This document shows positions 15,783 to 25,147 of a stretch of 33,234 nucleotides of DNA, in pieces. The first letter of the stretch is position 1. Every line of letters begins with the position of its first letter. The stretch comes from Gemmatimonadota bacterium (lineage in GTDB: Bacteria; Gemmatimonadota; Gemmatimonadetes; Longimicrobiales; Gaopeijiaceae): NCBI GenBank assembly GCA_022823365.1, contig JAJDXG010000047.1:1-33234 (forward strand), given 5' to 3'. Under the pieces are notes generated by a model. It was not told the origin of the DNA, made no database searches, and saw nothing but the letters and a program-made list of their open reading frames with translations. The position numbers and the translations under genes are program-made.

Positions 15783-17063
15783 TCATGGCAAATCCTGCCG
15801 AATTGCGTCATTATCGGGCAGGAATACGACAAATTCTACGCGCCGGCCGCGCATGCGCACGACCCGCAACCGCCCGCCATCCACCCCCACTTCGTCGCCC
15901 GGCCGGGGAACCCGGTGCAGGCTCCCGAAGACGTATCCGCCGACGGTGTCGGACAGGTCGGAGGGCAGCTCCAGGCGCAGCTGCTGATTCGCCTCCCGTA
16001 CCGAGACGCCTCCCCAGATCCGGACGCTTCCGTCGGCCAGGCGCTGGAATTCGGCGGGTTCGTGCGCCTCGTGCTCGTCCCGGATCTCCCCCACGATCTC
16101 TTCTATGAGGTCCTCGAAGGTCGCCAGCCCCGCGGTGCCGCCGAATTCATCGAGTACGATCGCCATCTTGGCGCCCTTGTCCTGGAGTTCCGGAATGAGC
16201 TCCTGAACGGGCCGCGAGACGGGGGCGAAGATCGGCGCGCGGGGCAGATCGCGGATCTCGGTCACCCCCTTCTGGTCGGCCCGCCACAGGTCGCGCGCCA
16301 CCAGCACGCCCACGATCCTGTCGAGGGTTCCGGTGTGCACCGGGAGCCGCAGGTGGCCGTGGTCGAGCATGACCTGCTTGGCCTCTTCAACGGTGGCGCT
16401 CTCATCGATCGCCACGATGTCGGTGCGCGGCGTCATGACCTCTCCCACCGGGACGTCGCCCAGGCGCATGACGTTGGACACCACCTGCCACTCGTCCTCC
16501 GCCAGGGTTCCGGTGGTCCACGCCATGCGCGCCATCACTTCGATTTCCTCGCGGCTGATGTCCGGGCCGTTCCCCGATCCCTGCATCAGCCTCTGCACCC
16601 AGTACAGAGGCACGAGCACGGGTGTCATGGTGAACGTCAGCGCCTTGAGGACGTAGGCGGACGAGGGGGCGAGCTGCTTGCAGAAGCGGGCTCCGGCGGT
16701 CTTGGGGATGATCTCGGAGAAGACCAGGATGGCGAATGTGAAGACGGCCGAGAAGCCGGCCACCCACGCGCTGCCGAAGAGTTCGTAGGCCAGCGACCCC
16801 GCGAACGCGGCGCCCGCGGTGTGGGCCACGGTGTTGAGCGTGAGGATGGCCGCGATCGGCTGGTCGATGTGGCTCTTCAGCTCATGCAGAAGGCGACCGG
16901 AGCGTCGCCCCTCGGCGCGCTGCATCTCGACGAAACTCGTGTCGATGGAGAGGAGTACCGCCTCCAGAATCGAACAGAGCCCCGAGACGGCGAGCGTGGC
17001 GATCATGGTCACGATGAGGATCGTCATCGTACCGATGATCGCATCTTGCGAGGACAGGTGCAA
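15783..17063 (-). CDS. CNNM/CorC-type membrane protein with CBS pair (hemolysin family)
   Basis: This protein of up to 426 residues has a DUF21/CNNM transmembrane domain (about 1-190; LAVSGLCSILEAVLLSI and FSEIIPKTAGARF), two CBS domains (from VMTPRTDIVAI to about residue 330), the segment VLDEFGGTAGLATFEDLIEEIVGEI, and a C-terminal CorC_HlyC domain. Relatives take part in magnesium or cobalt efflux and magnesium homeostasis; the name hemolysin is historical. The longest frame begins with TTG at 17063, with a GGGGGAGGG stretch too close upstream for a standard site; an ATG at 17027 starting MTILIV would keep the first membrane helix and is a good alternative. It is divergent from the next gene, with 63 bases between. 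Confidence 0.9.
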   Translation of the reverse strand: MHLSSQDAIIGTMTILIVTMIATLAVSGLCSILEAVLLSIDTSFVEMQRAEGRRSGRLLHELKSHIDQPIAAILTLNTVAHTAGAAFAGSLAYELFGSAWVAGFSAVFTFAILVFSEIIPKTAGARFCKQLAPSSAYVLKALTFTMTPVLVPLYWVQRLMQGSGNGPDISREEIEVMARMAWTTGTLAEDEWQVVSNVMRLGDVPVGEVMTPRTDIVAIDESATVEEAKQVMLDHGHLRLPVHTGTLDRIVGVLVARDLWRADQKGVTEIRDLPRAPIFAPVSRPVQELIPELQDKGAKMAIVLDEFGGTAGLATFEDLIEEIVGEIRDEHEAHEPAEFQRLADGSVRIWGGVSVREANQQLRLELPSDLSDTVGGYVFGSLHRVPRPGDEVGVDGGRLRVVRMRGRRVEFVVFLPDNDAIRQDLP

Positions 17064-17126
17064 ACCCTCCCCCGCGGACCGCGCGCGCCACCTTCCATTT
17101 GACGCGCGCCGGACCGAGATTCAGGA

Positions 17127-18260
17127 ATGAGCCGTGAAAGGCCCGTCCCCGCCGATTCCCCAGCCCCCCCCGCGCCGCGCCGCAGGGCGGAACGGCTGGC
17201 TCCCGAGGTCTTCGGCCTGCCTGCGGCTGCGATGCGGGCCGGGCACTACACCGACCAGTACTTCAACTGGGCCCGCCGGGTGCTCGAGGCCGAGGCGCGC
17301 GCGCCCTCGGTGACCATGCAGGTCTTCCAGAAGAAGGATGTTCTGCTGGCGGGTACCGACGAGGCGGTGGCGATTCTCAAGCTGTGCGTGGCGGAGGGGT
17401 ACAGGTGGGAAGACCTGGAGGTGTGGTCGCTGCGCGACGGCGACCGGGCGGCTCCCGGCGAGACGGTCATGCTCATCCGGGGGCCCTACCCGGCCTTCGC
17501 GCACCTGGAGACCCTCTACCTGGGCGCGCTGGCCCGGGGCACGCGGGTCGCCACCGGAACCCGCCGGGCGGTCGAGGCGGCCTGGCCGGCGCCGGTGCTG
17601 TACTTCGCCGCGCGCCACGACCACTGGGCGGTGCAGATGGCGGACGGCTGGGCGGCGCACGTGGCCGGGGCGGCCGGCGTCTCCACCGACGCGCAGGGGG
17701 CGTGGTGGGGCGGCAGGGGGGAGGGCACGCTGCCGCACTCGCTGATCGCGGCGTACTCGGGGGACACGGTCGCCGCCACGGCGGCGCTCGCCCGCCGGGT
17801 GCCGGATTCCGTGCGGGTCGTTTCGCTGGTGGACTTCGACAACGACTGCGTGGGAACGGCGCTCAAGGTGGCCCGGGCGCTGGGCGAGAAGCTGTACGCC
17901 GTCCGCCTGGACACGGCGGAGAACATGGTCGACCGGTCCCTCGCGGGGGAAGCAGAGGCGGGCGGCGCGGGCGAGAGGGAGTTTCGGGGCGTGAACCGCC
18001 GGCTCGTGCACAAGGTGCGGGAAACCCTCGACCGGAACGGCTTCGGCCATGTGCGCATCGTCGTCTCGGGAGGGTTCGACGGGGCTCGGATCCGCCGCTT
18101 CCGCGCGGACGGCGTGCCGGTGGACGCCTTCGGGGTGGGCTCGTCCCTGATCCGGGGCCAGGTCAACTTCACGGCGGATGTCGTCAAGGTGGGCGACGAT
18201 CCGGTCGCCAAGGCGGGACGGCGATATCGGCCCAACCCGTCGCTCGAGCGGGTGGCGTAA
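17127..18260 (+). CDS. Nicotinate phosphoribosyltransferase
   Basis: This 377-residue enzyme converts nicotinic acid and PRPP to nicotinate mononucleotide in NAD salvage. Family features include MRAGHYTDQYF (36-46), FAHLETLYLG, FAARHDHW, GTLPHSLIAAY with the likely phosphorylatable His204, LVDFDNDCVG, AVRLDT, IVVSGGFDGARI and FGVGSSLI for PRPP and product binding. The length is near that of the short bacterial and archaeal branch rather than the longer PncB. About 25 Pro/Arg-rich residues precede the conserved core, and the ribosome site (AGGA) is very close to the ATG, so the true start is uncertain. It is followed 23 bases later by the nicotinamidase-like gene, which would supply its substrate. 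Confidence 0.92.
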   Translation: MSRERPVPADSPAPPAPRRRAERLAPEVFGLPAAAMRAGHYTDQYFNWARRVLEAEARAPSVTMQVFQKKDVLLAGTDEAVAILKLCVAEGYRWEDLEVWSLRDGDRAAPGETVMLIRGPYPAFAHLETLYLGALARGTRVATGTRRAVEAAWPAPVLYFAARHDHWAVQMADGWAAHVAGAAGVSTDAQGAWWGGRGEGTLPHSLIAAYSGDTVAATAALARRVPDSVRVVSLVDFDNDCVGTALKVARALGEKLYAVRLDTAENMVDRSLAGEAEAGGAGEREFRGVNRRLVHKVRETLDRNGFGHVRIVVSGGFDGARIRRFRADGVPVDAFGVGSSLIRGQVNFTADVVKVGDDPVAKAGRRYRPNPSLERVA

Positions 18261-18283
18261 CCTTCATCACGGGGCGGACCCGA

Positions 18284-18979
18284 ATGACACGCATCGGATG
18301 GGTGGTGGATGTGCAGCGGGACTTCATGGAGCCGGACGGGCGACTCTACGTGCGCGACCTGTTCGACGACGGCGATCCCGGAGCGGTCACGGCCGAGCCC
18401 CGGCTGGTGGAGGCCGTGGAATGGATGCGTGCCCACGCCGCCCTGGTGGTGTATACGGGCGACTGGCACGGCTACGACGACGCCGAGATCGATGCGAAGA
18501 ACCCGGATCCGGGCAAGGGCACCTACCCGCCCCACTGCATGGGTCGCTCGACGGATCCCGCTGAGCGCCCTGGCGCGGAGATCATTCCCTCGCTGGCCGC
18601 ATCCGATTGCCTTGTGCTGCAGGTGCACGCAACGCCCACCGAGGTACACGGGCTGCTGGCGCGCTGGCGCCGCCGTCCCCGGCCGGTGCTCGTCCGCAAG
18701 GACCGCTTCGACGTGTTCGAGGGCAATCGCGGGGCCGACCTCTTCGTGGAGTCGATCGCGCGCGCGCTCGATCCGGTGGAGTTCTTCGTGGCCGGGGTGG
18801 CGCGCGACGTGTGCGTGACCCAGGCGATCGACGGCCTTCAGGCCCGCGGCCACCGGGTCACCGCCATCCGCGACGCGATGTGGGGTCTCGGGCTCGAGGC
18901 GGAGGAGGACACCCTGGCGCGCTGGCGGAGGAAGGGGCGGGTCATCGAGGTGGCCGACCTGCCGCGGGGGGACGGTTAG
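18284..18979 (+). CDS. Nicotinamidase-like cysteine hydrolase (isochorismatase family)
   Basis: This 231-residue protein fits the nicotinamidase branch of the isochorismatase family. The catalytic triad is Asp9 (WVVDVQRDF), Lys139 (LVRKDRF) and Cys177 (ARDVCVTQAI). Metal ligands fit Asp60 and His62 in GDWHGYDD and His84 in YPPHCMG, and PGAEI follows as in nicotinamidases. It would deamidate nicotinamide to nicotinic acid. The start ATG at 18284 places the catalytic Asp at the usual distance. The adjacent upstream phosphoribosyltransferase gene strongly supports the NAD salvage role. The M3 peptidase begins 2 bases after its stop. Confidence 0.87.
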   Translation: MTRIGWVVDVQRDFMEPDGRLYVRDLFDDGDPGAVTAEPRLVEAVEWMRAHAALVVYTGDWHGYDDAEIDAKNPDPGKGTYPPHCMGRSTDPAERPGAEIIPSLAASDCLVLQVHATPTEVHGLLARWRRRPRPVLVRKDRFDVFEGNRGADLFVESIARALDPVEFFVAGVARDVCVTQAIDGLQARGHRVTAIRDAMWGLGLEAEEDTLARWRRKGRVIEVADLPRGDG

Positions 18980-18981
18980 AC

Positions 18982-21033
18982 ATGCCGAACGCCGCCGCGC
19001 CGTCAGCCGCGGGTTCTCCACCCACCTTTGCGGGCATCACCGCATCCGGTCTGGCGCCGTCGGTGCGCGCCGTGCTGGAACGCGCGCAGGCGGAGATCGA
19101 CGACCTCGCCGGGAGCGGCGGGTCACCCGCGAGCTACGACAATACCATCCAGCGCCTCGACGACATCGTTCAGCAGGTGGAGGAGGAGCTGGCGCCGGTC
19201 ACGGTTCTGCTGGCGGTCGCGGAAACTCCTGAGCTGAGGGACGCCTACAACGCGGTGCTGCCCGAGATCGCGGCGTTCTGGTCGCGGCTCCCGCTGCACC
19301 GCGGCCTGTGGGCGGCGGTGCGGGCATTCTCCGGTACCACCGAGGCCGAAGCGCTCGGCCCGCTCCGCCGCCGCAACCTCGACAGGATGATGCACCAGTT
19401 CCGGTCCGCCGGGGCCGATCTGGGCGACGAGGCCCGCGTCCGCGTCGAGGAGATCCGGGTCGAGCTGTCGCGGCTGGAGCGGCGCTTCTCGGAAAACGTC
19501 CTCGACGCCACGGAAGCCTTCCGGCTGCACATCCCGAGGGACGAGGGCGCCCGGCTCGACGGGATCCCGGACACCGCCCTCGAGCTGGCTCGCCACAAGG
19601 CCCGCGCGGAAGACCTGGAAGGCTGGCTGCTGACGCTGGACTTCCCGTCCTTCGAGCCGGTGCTCAAGTACGCGCACGACCGTGAACTGCGCCGGCAGCT
19701 CCACCGGGCCTACGTGGGACGCTGCCGGGACGGCGAACTGGACAACCGCCCGGTCATCGCGCGCATCCTGGAGCTGAGACGCGCACTCGCGGGCCTCCTC
19801 GGGTACGGGGACTTCTCCGACTATCGCCTGGACGACGCCATGGCGCGCACCGGGACCCGCGCCTTCGCCTTCGTCAGCGACCTGCGGGAGCGCACCCTTC
19901 CGTACTGGGAGCGCGATCTGGAGATGGTCCGGGAAAAGGCCGCGCGCATGGGGCTCGGGCCGCTGAAGCCGTGGGACCTGGCGTACGTTGCAGAGGCGCT
20001 CCGGCGCGAGCGCTTCCGGTTCGACGACGAGGTCACGCGTCCCTGGTTCCCGCTCGACCGGGTGCTGGCCGGCCTGTTCGAGATCGTGGAGCGGGTGTTC
20101 GGAGTCCGGGTCGAGGAGGTGCCGGCCGGGGACGTCTGGCACGAGGATGTACGCTCCTATCGCCTGATCGCCGAGGACGGCACCCGCCTCGGGTCGTTCC
20201 ACACCGACTGGTTCCCGCGCGCCGGAAAACGCCAGGGAGCGTGGATGGCGACGCTGACCACCGGAGGCCCGCGGCCGGACGGGGGATTCGTGCCCCACAC
20301 CGGCATGATGGCCGGCAACTTTGCCCCGCCCGTGCCGGGCAGGCCGGCCCTGCTCACGCACCGCAGCGTCCAGACCATCTTTCACGAGTTCGGGCATCTC
20401 CTGCACCACTGCACCTCGCGCGTGCGGCTGCCTTCCCGGTCGGGGATGCACGTGCCCTGGGACTGGGTGGAGGTGCCCTCGCAGATCATGGAAAACTGGA
20501 CCTGGGAGCGCGAGGCGCTGTCCATCTTCTCCGGGCACCACCAGACGGGGGAGCCCCTGCCCGACGACCTGTACCGGCGCATGCTGGCGGCGCGCCGCTT
20601 CATGGGCGGCCAGGCGCAGATGAGGCAGCTGGGGTTCGCGACCCTCGACCTGCGGCTTCATCGGGAGTACGATGGCACACAGGAGTTGATGTCGTACGCG
20701 GAAGAGGTCATGAGGCCGTTCGCTCCGGAAGAGAGCTTCGCCAGGAGCCACATCCTCACCACCTTCAGCCACCTGTTTGCGGGTGGCTACGCCTCGGCCT
20801 ACTACAGCTACATGTGGTCCGAGGTGCTGGAAGCGGATGCCTTCGGGCGGTTCCGCCGGGAAGGGGTTATGTCGCGGGAGACGGGCGCGGCCTTCATGGA
20901 CACGATCCTGGCGCAGGGGGACAGCCGCGAACCGGACGAGATGTTCCGCGCCTTCATGGGACGGGACCCGGACCCGGACGCACTGCTGACGCGCAATCTG
21001 GGCGAGCTGGACGAGGGCCGGGCGGCAACGTGA
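18982..21033 (+). CDS. M3 family oligopeptidase
   Basis: This 683-residue zinc metallopeptidase resembles oligopeptidase A and thimet oligopeptidase. The zinc site is HEFGH at 468-472, with the third ligand Glu497 in WVEVPSQIMENW, at the standard 29-residue distance. Other M3 features are FVPHTGMMAGNF, GGQAQMRQLGFATLDL and FAGGYASAYYSYMWSEVL near the C-terminus, including the Tyr residues that contact substrate. No signal peptide is seen, so it is probably cytoplasmic and degrades short peptides. The ATG at 18982 lies just after the nicotinamidase stop; a longer upstream frame is only a shadow of that gene. Confidence 0.94.
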   Translation: MPNAAAPSAAGSPPTFAGITASGLAPSVRAVLERAQAEIDDLAGSGGSPASYDNTIQRLDDIVQQVEEELAPVTVLLAVAETPELRDAYNAVLPEIAAFWSRLPLHRGLWAAVRAFSGTTEAEALGPLRRRNLDRMMHQFRSAGADLGDEARVRVEEIRVELSRLERRFSENVLDATEAFRLHIPRDEGARLDGIPDTALELARHKARAEDLEGWLLTLDFPSFEPVLKYAHDRELRRQLHRAYVGRCRDGELDNRPVIARILELRRALAGLLGYGDFSDYRLDDAMARTGTRAFAFVSDLRERTLPYWERDLEMVREKAARMGLGPLKPWDLAYVAEALRRERFRFDDEVTRPWFPLDRVLAGLFEIVERVFGVRVEEVPAGDVWHEDVRSYRLIAEDGTRLGSFHTDWFPRAGKRQGAWMATLTTGGPRPDGGFVPHTGMMAGNFAPPVPGRPALLTHRSVQTIFHEFGHLLHHCTSRVRLPSRSGMHVPWDWVEVPSQIMENWTWEREALSIFSGHHQTGEPLPDDLYRRMLAARRFMGGQAQMRQLGFATLDLRLHREYDGTQELMSYAEEVMRPFAPEESFARSHILTTFSHLFAGGYASAYYSYMWSEVLEADAFGRFRREGVMSRETGAAFMDTILAQGDSREPDEMFRAFMGRDPDPDALLTRNLGELDEGRAAT

Positions 21034-21119
21034 GGGGTTGGCGGCGGCTGACGGCCGCGGAGACGGGGCGTTTCGCGCCGGACGCGCGCGTGGCGCCGCC
21101 CCGCAACAGGGAGAGAGCG

Positions 21120-22301
21120 ATGTTGTCGATACCACGTGCAGGGGCCGCGGCGCTGCTGCTTCTCTCCGCCGGGTGCGTTTCCGGATCCGCGGGCGGCACG
21201 GCCGCGGGCGGCGGCCCGATGGCGCGCGTGGGTGACCCGGGCGCGGTGTACTGGCTCTACGTCGGCGCCGAGTCGGCCGACCTGATCCACCGCATCCGCT
21301 TCGACGGCGCGCTCACCCTGGAGCAGACCACCATGGTGGGCGAGATCCCCACCGAAACCGAGGGGCCCCACGGGCTCCGCATCTCGCCCGACGGGCGCCA
21401 CCTGTACATGACCACCGGGCACGGCTTTCCGGACGGGAAGCTGTGGAAGTTCGAGGCGGGCCCGGACACGGTCGTCGCGGAGCCCATCCTGCTGGGCTAC
21501 TTCCCCGCGACCATCGACCTGACCCCGGACGGGCTCTACGCCTTCGTGGTCAACTTCAACCTGCACGGTGAGCACGTGCCCTCCACCGTCTCGGTGGTCT
21601 TCACCCCCGATCTGATCGAGGTCGAGCAGATCGAGACCTGCACCATGCCGCACGGCGCGCGCATGGCGCCGGACGGGCTGTTTCTCTACTCCAACTGCAT
21701 GATGGACGAGCAGGTGGTCGAGATCGACACGCGCACCTTCGAGGTGGCGCGCAGGTTTTCGGTCGCGCCCGGGCGCGAGGGCCCGCTTGATGCGGAAGGC
21801 GGCGGCGCGCGCATGGCGGGCGGCATGAGCGGGATGGGCGCCGGGTCGATGGCGGCCGCTCAGTGCTCGCCCACCTGGGTGCAGCCCTCGCCGGACGGAC
21901 TCAGCCTCTACGTCGCCTGCAACGCCGGAAGCCGGATCCTGCATCTGGACCGCCAGAGCTGGGAGCTGACCCGCGTGCTGCAGGCCGGCACCGGTCCCTA
22001 CAACCTCGCCATCACGCCCGACGGTCGCCTGCTGGTGGCCACGCTAAAGCAGGGCGCGGGCGTGGAGTTCTTCGACCTCCGCACCGGCGAAAGCCTCGCG
22101 CGCGTGCCCACCACGACCACGGTCACACACGGCGTGGAGGTGTCGCCGGACTCGCGCTATGCCTTCGTGAGCTCCGAAGGGGTGGGCGCCGAGCCGGGCA
22201 AGGTGGACGTGTTCGACCTCGCCGACTTCTCCCGCGTGGGCGACGTTGAGGTGGGGCAGCAGGCCGGCGGCATCGCGTTCTGGAGGATGGAGCTACCCTG
22301 A
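21120..22301 (+). CDS. Beta-propeller (YncE-like) lipoprotein
   Basis: This 393-residue protein has a lipoprotein signal peptide, with LLLLSAGC and the lipidated Cys at residue 19. The rest is a repeat protein with units such as GLRISPDGRHLYMTTGH, TIDLTPDGLYAFVVNF, VQPSPDGLSLYVACN, LAITPDGRLLVAT and VEVSPDSRYAFVSSE, typical of a six- or seven-bladed YncE-like propeller. A Met/Gly-rich loop (MAGGMSGMGAGSM) interrupts the middle and could bind a soft metal such as copper, which is speculation. GGGAGAG-like purines precede the ATG at 21120. It sits between two peptidase genes on the same strand; its function is unknown. Confidence 0.85.
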   Translation: MLSIPRAGAAALLLLSAGCVSGSAGGTAAGGGPMARVGDPGAVYWLYVGAESADLIHRIRFDGALTLEQTTMVGEIPTETEGPHGLRISPDGRHLYMTTGHGFPDGKLWKFEAGPDTVVAEPILLGYFPATIDLTPDGLYAFVVNFNLHGEHVPSTVSVVFTPDLIEVEQIETCTMPHGARMAPDGLFLYSNCMMDEQVVEIDTRTFEVARRFSVAPGREGPLDAEGGGARMAGGMSGMGAGSMAAAQCSPTWVQPSPDGLSLYVACNAGSRILHLDRQSWELTRVLQAGTGPYNLAITPDGRLLVATLKQGAGVEFFDLRTGESLARVPTTTTVTHGVEVSPDSRYAFVSSEGVGAEPGKVDVFDLADFSRVGDVEVGQQAGGIAFWRMELP

Positions 22302-22366
22302 TTACAGAATTACACCAGCGTCAGGCGCGAGCAGTTCTGGCGCTTCCATACGAAGAGGATGTTCCC

Positions 22367-25147
22367 ATGCGCACGATGAATCGGAATCACATGTACCCCC
22401 GCGGCCGGGGGCTCCCGGCGCTCGTCACCCTCCTCCTCGTGCCCGCCCTGTGGGCGTGCGAGGAGATGGCCACCGCCACCCGGGTCACCTCCCCCGTGGA
22501 GCAGTTCGGGCACGAGATCGGGGCCGACTACGTCCTCCCCAACTACGTGGCGCTCAGCGAGTACTGGGAGCTGCTGGCCTCGGAGTCGGACCGCATGATC
22601 CTCGAGTCCATCGGTCAGACCGAGGAGGGCCGCGAACAGTTGATGGCGACCATCACCTCCCCGGCCAACCACGCCGATCTGGCGCGCTACAAGGAGATCG
22701 CGGAGCGGATGGCGCAGGCGGAGGGGGTTTCGGAGGCCGATGCACGGGCCATGGCGGCCGAGGGCAGGGCCGTGGTCTGGATCGACGGCGGCCTGCACGC
22801 CAACGAGGTGCTCGGCGCGCAGCAGCTGATGGAGCTGGTCTACCAGCTGGTGAGCCGCACCGACGACGAGACCATGCGCATCCTCGACGACGTGATCGTG
22901 CTCGTCGCGCACGCCAACCCGGATGGCCACGATCTGCTCGCCAACTGGTACATGCGCATCGAGACGCCCGAGGAGCGCAGCACGGGCGGGCCCCCGGTGC
23001 TCTACCAGAAGTACGCGGGCCACGACAACAACCGCGACTTCTACATGTCGGCGCTCTCCGAGAGCACCAACATCAACCGCATCATCGCGCGCGAGTGGTT
23101 CCCGCAGATCGTCTACAACCACCACCAGACCGGTCCGCTGGGGACGGTCATGTTCGCGCCACCCTTCAGGGATCCGCCCAACCACTACCTTGACCCGCTC
23201 ATCCTCACCGGACTCGACCAGGTCGGCTCGGCGATGCACCAGCGCTTCGTGCTGGAAGGGAAGGGGGGCACCACCATGCGCAGCGGGGCGAGCTACTCGA
23301 CCTGGTGGAACGGTGGCCTGCGCACCACCCCGTACTTCAAGAACCAGATCGGACTGCTGACCGAGACCATCGGCAACCCGACGCCCATCGCGATTCCCTT
23401 CATCCCCCGGCGGCAGCTGCCCCACGGCGACCTGCCGCTGCCCGTGGAGCCCGGCCTGTGGCACTTCCGCCAGTCGGTCGACTACTCGATGACCGCCAAT
23501 CTCGCGGTGCTCGACTTCGCCTCGCGCAACAAGGACCACCTTCTCTTCAACATCTGGCGGATGGGCACCAACTCCATCGAGCGCGGCAACCGCGACCACT
23601 GGACGGTGCTGCCCTTCGAGATCGACGATGCCGGCGAGACGGTCGCCGGCCTTGGCTCGCGCGCCGACTACGAGCGCATTCTGAGGGACCCCGCGGACCG
23701 CGATCCGCGCGGCTTCATCCTGCCCTCCGACCAGCCGGACTTCCCGACCGCAACCAAGTTCGTGAACGCGCTGCTGAAGGGCGGGGTGCAGGTACATCGG
23801 GCGACCGCCGACTTCGAGGTGGGAGGCACGAGCTATCCCGCCGACTCCTACGTGGTGCTGGCCGCCCAGGCGTTCCGCCCCCACGTGCTCGACATGTTCG
23901 AACCGCAGAACCACCCCAACGACTTCGCCTACCCGGGCGCGCCTCCGACTGCGCCCTACGACAACGCGGGCTGGACCCTCGCCTACCAGATGGGTGTCGA
24001 GTTCGACCGCATTCTGGACGGCTTCGACGGCCCCTTCGAGCAGATCGAGTGGCTGGCCGAACCCCCCGCGGGCACCGTCGCCGGAGCGGCCGATGCCGCC
24101 GGCTATCTGGTGGGCCACGACGCCAACGACGCCTTCGTCGCGGTCAACCGCGTGCTGGCGGCGGGCGGGAGCGTGCACTGGCTGCGGGATGACTTCCAGG
24201 CCGGCGGCTCGCAGCACCCGGCCGGAACCTTCTTCCTGTCAGGGGCCGGAGCGGACCAGGCGTCGGTCACCGCCATGGCGGCGGAGTTGGGCATCGACTT
24301 CGTCGGCCTGGAGTCCGCACCCTCCGGCCGCGCCTTCGAGCTCACCGCGCCGCGCATCGCCCTCGGCGACTTCTACGGCGGATCGATGCCGTCGGGCTGG
24401 ACGCGCATGATCCTCGAGGACTTCGAGTTCGACTTCGATGTGGTCTTCCCGCCCGACCTCGACCAGGGCAACCTGATCGACAGGTTCGACGTGCTGGTGC
24501 TCGAGGACGGCGCGGTGCCGCTGCCGGGCCGTGACGCCGGCAGGACCATGCTGCCCGAGTTCGCGGCCACCGTGCCGGACGAATTCCGGGGCCGCATCGG
24601 AGCCTTCACCTCGGCGACCACGGCGCCCGCCGTGCTCGACTTCATCCGCGCCGGGGGGACGGTGGTGGCCATAGGCAGTTCGACCGCGCTGGCGTACCAT
24701 GCGGGCCTGCCCGTGCGCGACTACCTGGTGGGGGCCGACGGCCAGCCGCTGGCGTCCGAGGAGTACTACGTGCCCGGCTCGGTGCTCGACCTGCGCGTGG
24801 ACGGCGCCCATCCGCTGGCGGCGGGCGTCGGCGATCGGGCCAACGTGCTCTTCAGCCGGAGCCCCGTGTTCGGCCTGCAGGGCGCGGCGGCGGGAGTGAC
24901 CCCGGTGGGGTGGTTCGACACCGATGCGCCGCTGCGCAGCGGATGGGCCTGGGGCCAGCACCACCTTCAGGATGGGGTCTCGATCGCCGACGCGCGGGTG
25001 GGCGAGGGACAGCTGTTCCTGTTCGGTCCCAAGATCACCTTCCGCGCCCAGTCGCACGGGACGTTCCCGTTCCTCTTCAACGGCATCCACTACGGGGCGG
25101 CCCGCGAGGTCACCCTGCCGGGCGGCATGATGGCTGGTGGAGGATGA
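22367..25147 (+). CDS. Large M14-type zinc carboxypeptidase-like protein
   Basis: This 926-residue exported protein has an M14 peptidase domain in its first half. The zinc site HxxE is His144 and Glu147 in GGLHANEVLG, with NPDG (184-187), HDNNRDF (219-225), a third ligand in YNHHQTG (His252 or 253) and a likely catalytic Glu in LLTETIGNP. A hydrophobic signal precedes Cys31 (ALWAC), a near-consensus lipobox, so it may be a lipoprotein. The C-terminal 500 or so residues form mixed alpha/beta segments, including a part from about 720 that resembles a glutamine amidotransferase-like fold (GGTVVAIGSSTALAY). AGAGGA precedes the ATG. The stop overlaps the next start in ATGA. Confidence 0.88.
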   Translation: MRTMNRNHMYPRGRGLPALVTLLLVPALWACEEMATATRVTSPVEQFGHEIGADYVLPNYVALSEYWELLASESDRMILESIGQTEEGREQLMATITSPANHADLARYKEIAERMAQAEGVSEADARAMAAEGRAVVWIDGGLHANEVLGAQQLMELVYQLVSRTDDETMRILDDVIVLVAHANPDGHDLLANWYMRIETPEERSTGGPPVLYQKYAGHDNNRDFYMSALSESTNINRIIAREWFPQIVYNHHQTGPLGTVMFAPPFRDPPNHYLDPLILTGLDQVGSAMHQRFVLEGKGGTTMRSGASYSTWWNGGLRTTPYFKNQIGLLTETIGNPTPIAIPFIPRRQLPHGDLPLPVEPGLWHFRQSVDYSMTANLAVLDFASRNKDHLLFNIWRMGTNSIERGNRDHWTVLPFEIDDAGETVAGLGSRADYERILRDPADRDPRGFILPSDQPDFPTATKFVNALLKGGVQVHRATADFEVGGTSYPADSYVVLAAQAFRPHVLDMFEPQNHPNDFAYPGAPPTAPYDNAGWTLAYQMGVEFDRILDGFDGPFEQIEWLAEPPAGTVAGAADAAGYLVGHDANDAFVAVNRVLAAGGSVHWLRDDFQAGGSQHPAGTFFLSGAGADQASVTAMAAELGIDFVGLESAPSGRAFELTAPRIALGDFYGGSMPSGWTRMILEDFEFDFDVVFPPDLDQGNLIDRFDVLVLEDGAVPLPGRDAGRTMLPEFAATVPDEFRGRIGAFTSATTAPAVLDFIRAGGTVVAIGSSTALAYHAGLPVRDYLVGADGQPLASEEYYVPGSVLDLRVDGAHPLAAGVGDRANVLFSRSPVFGLQGAAAGVTPVGWFDTDAPLRSGWAWGQHHLQDGVSIADARVGEGQLFLFGPKITFRAQSHGTFPFLFNGIHYGAAREVTLPGGMMAGGG

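Noticed and set aside
22310..24217. Long minus-strand open frame antisense to the M14 gene
   Set aside because: Shadow frame; composition is Arg/His/Val-rich without motifs, and the plus strand encodes a clear peptidase.
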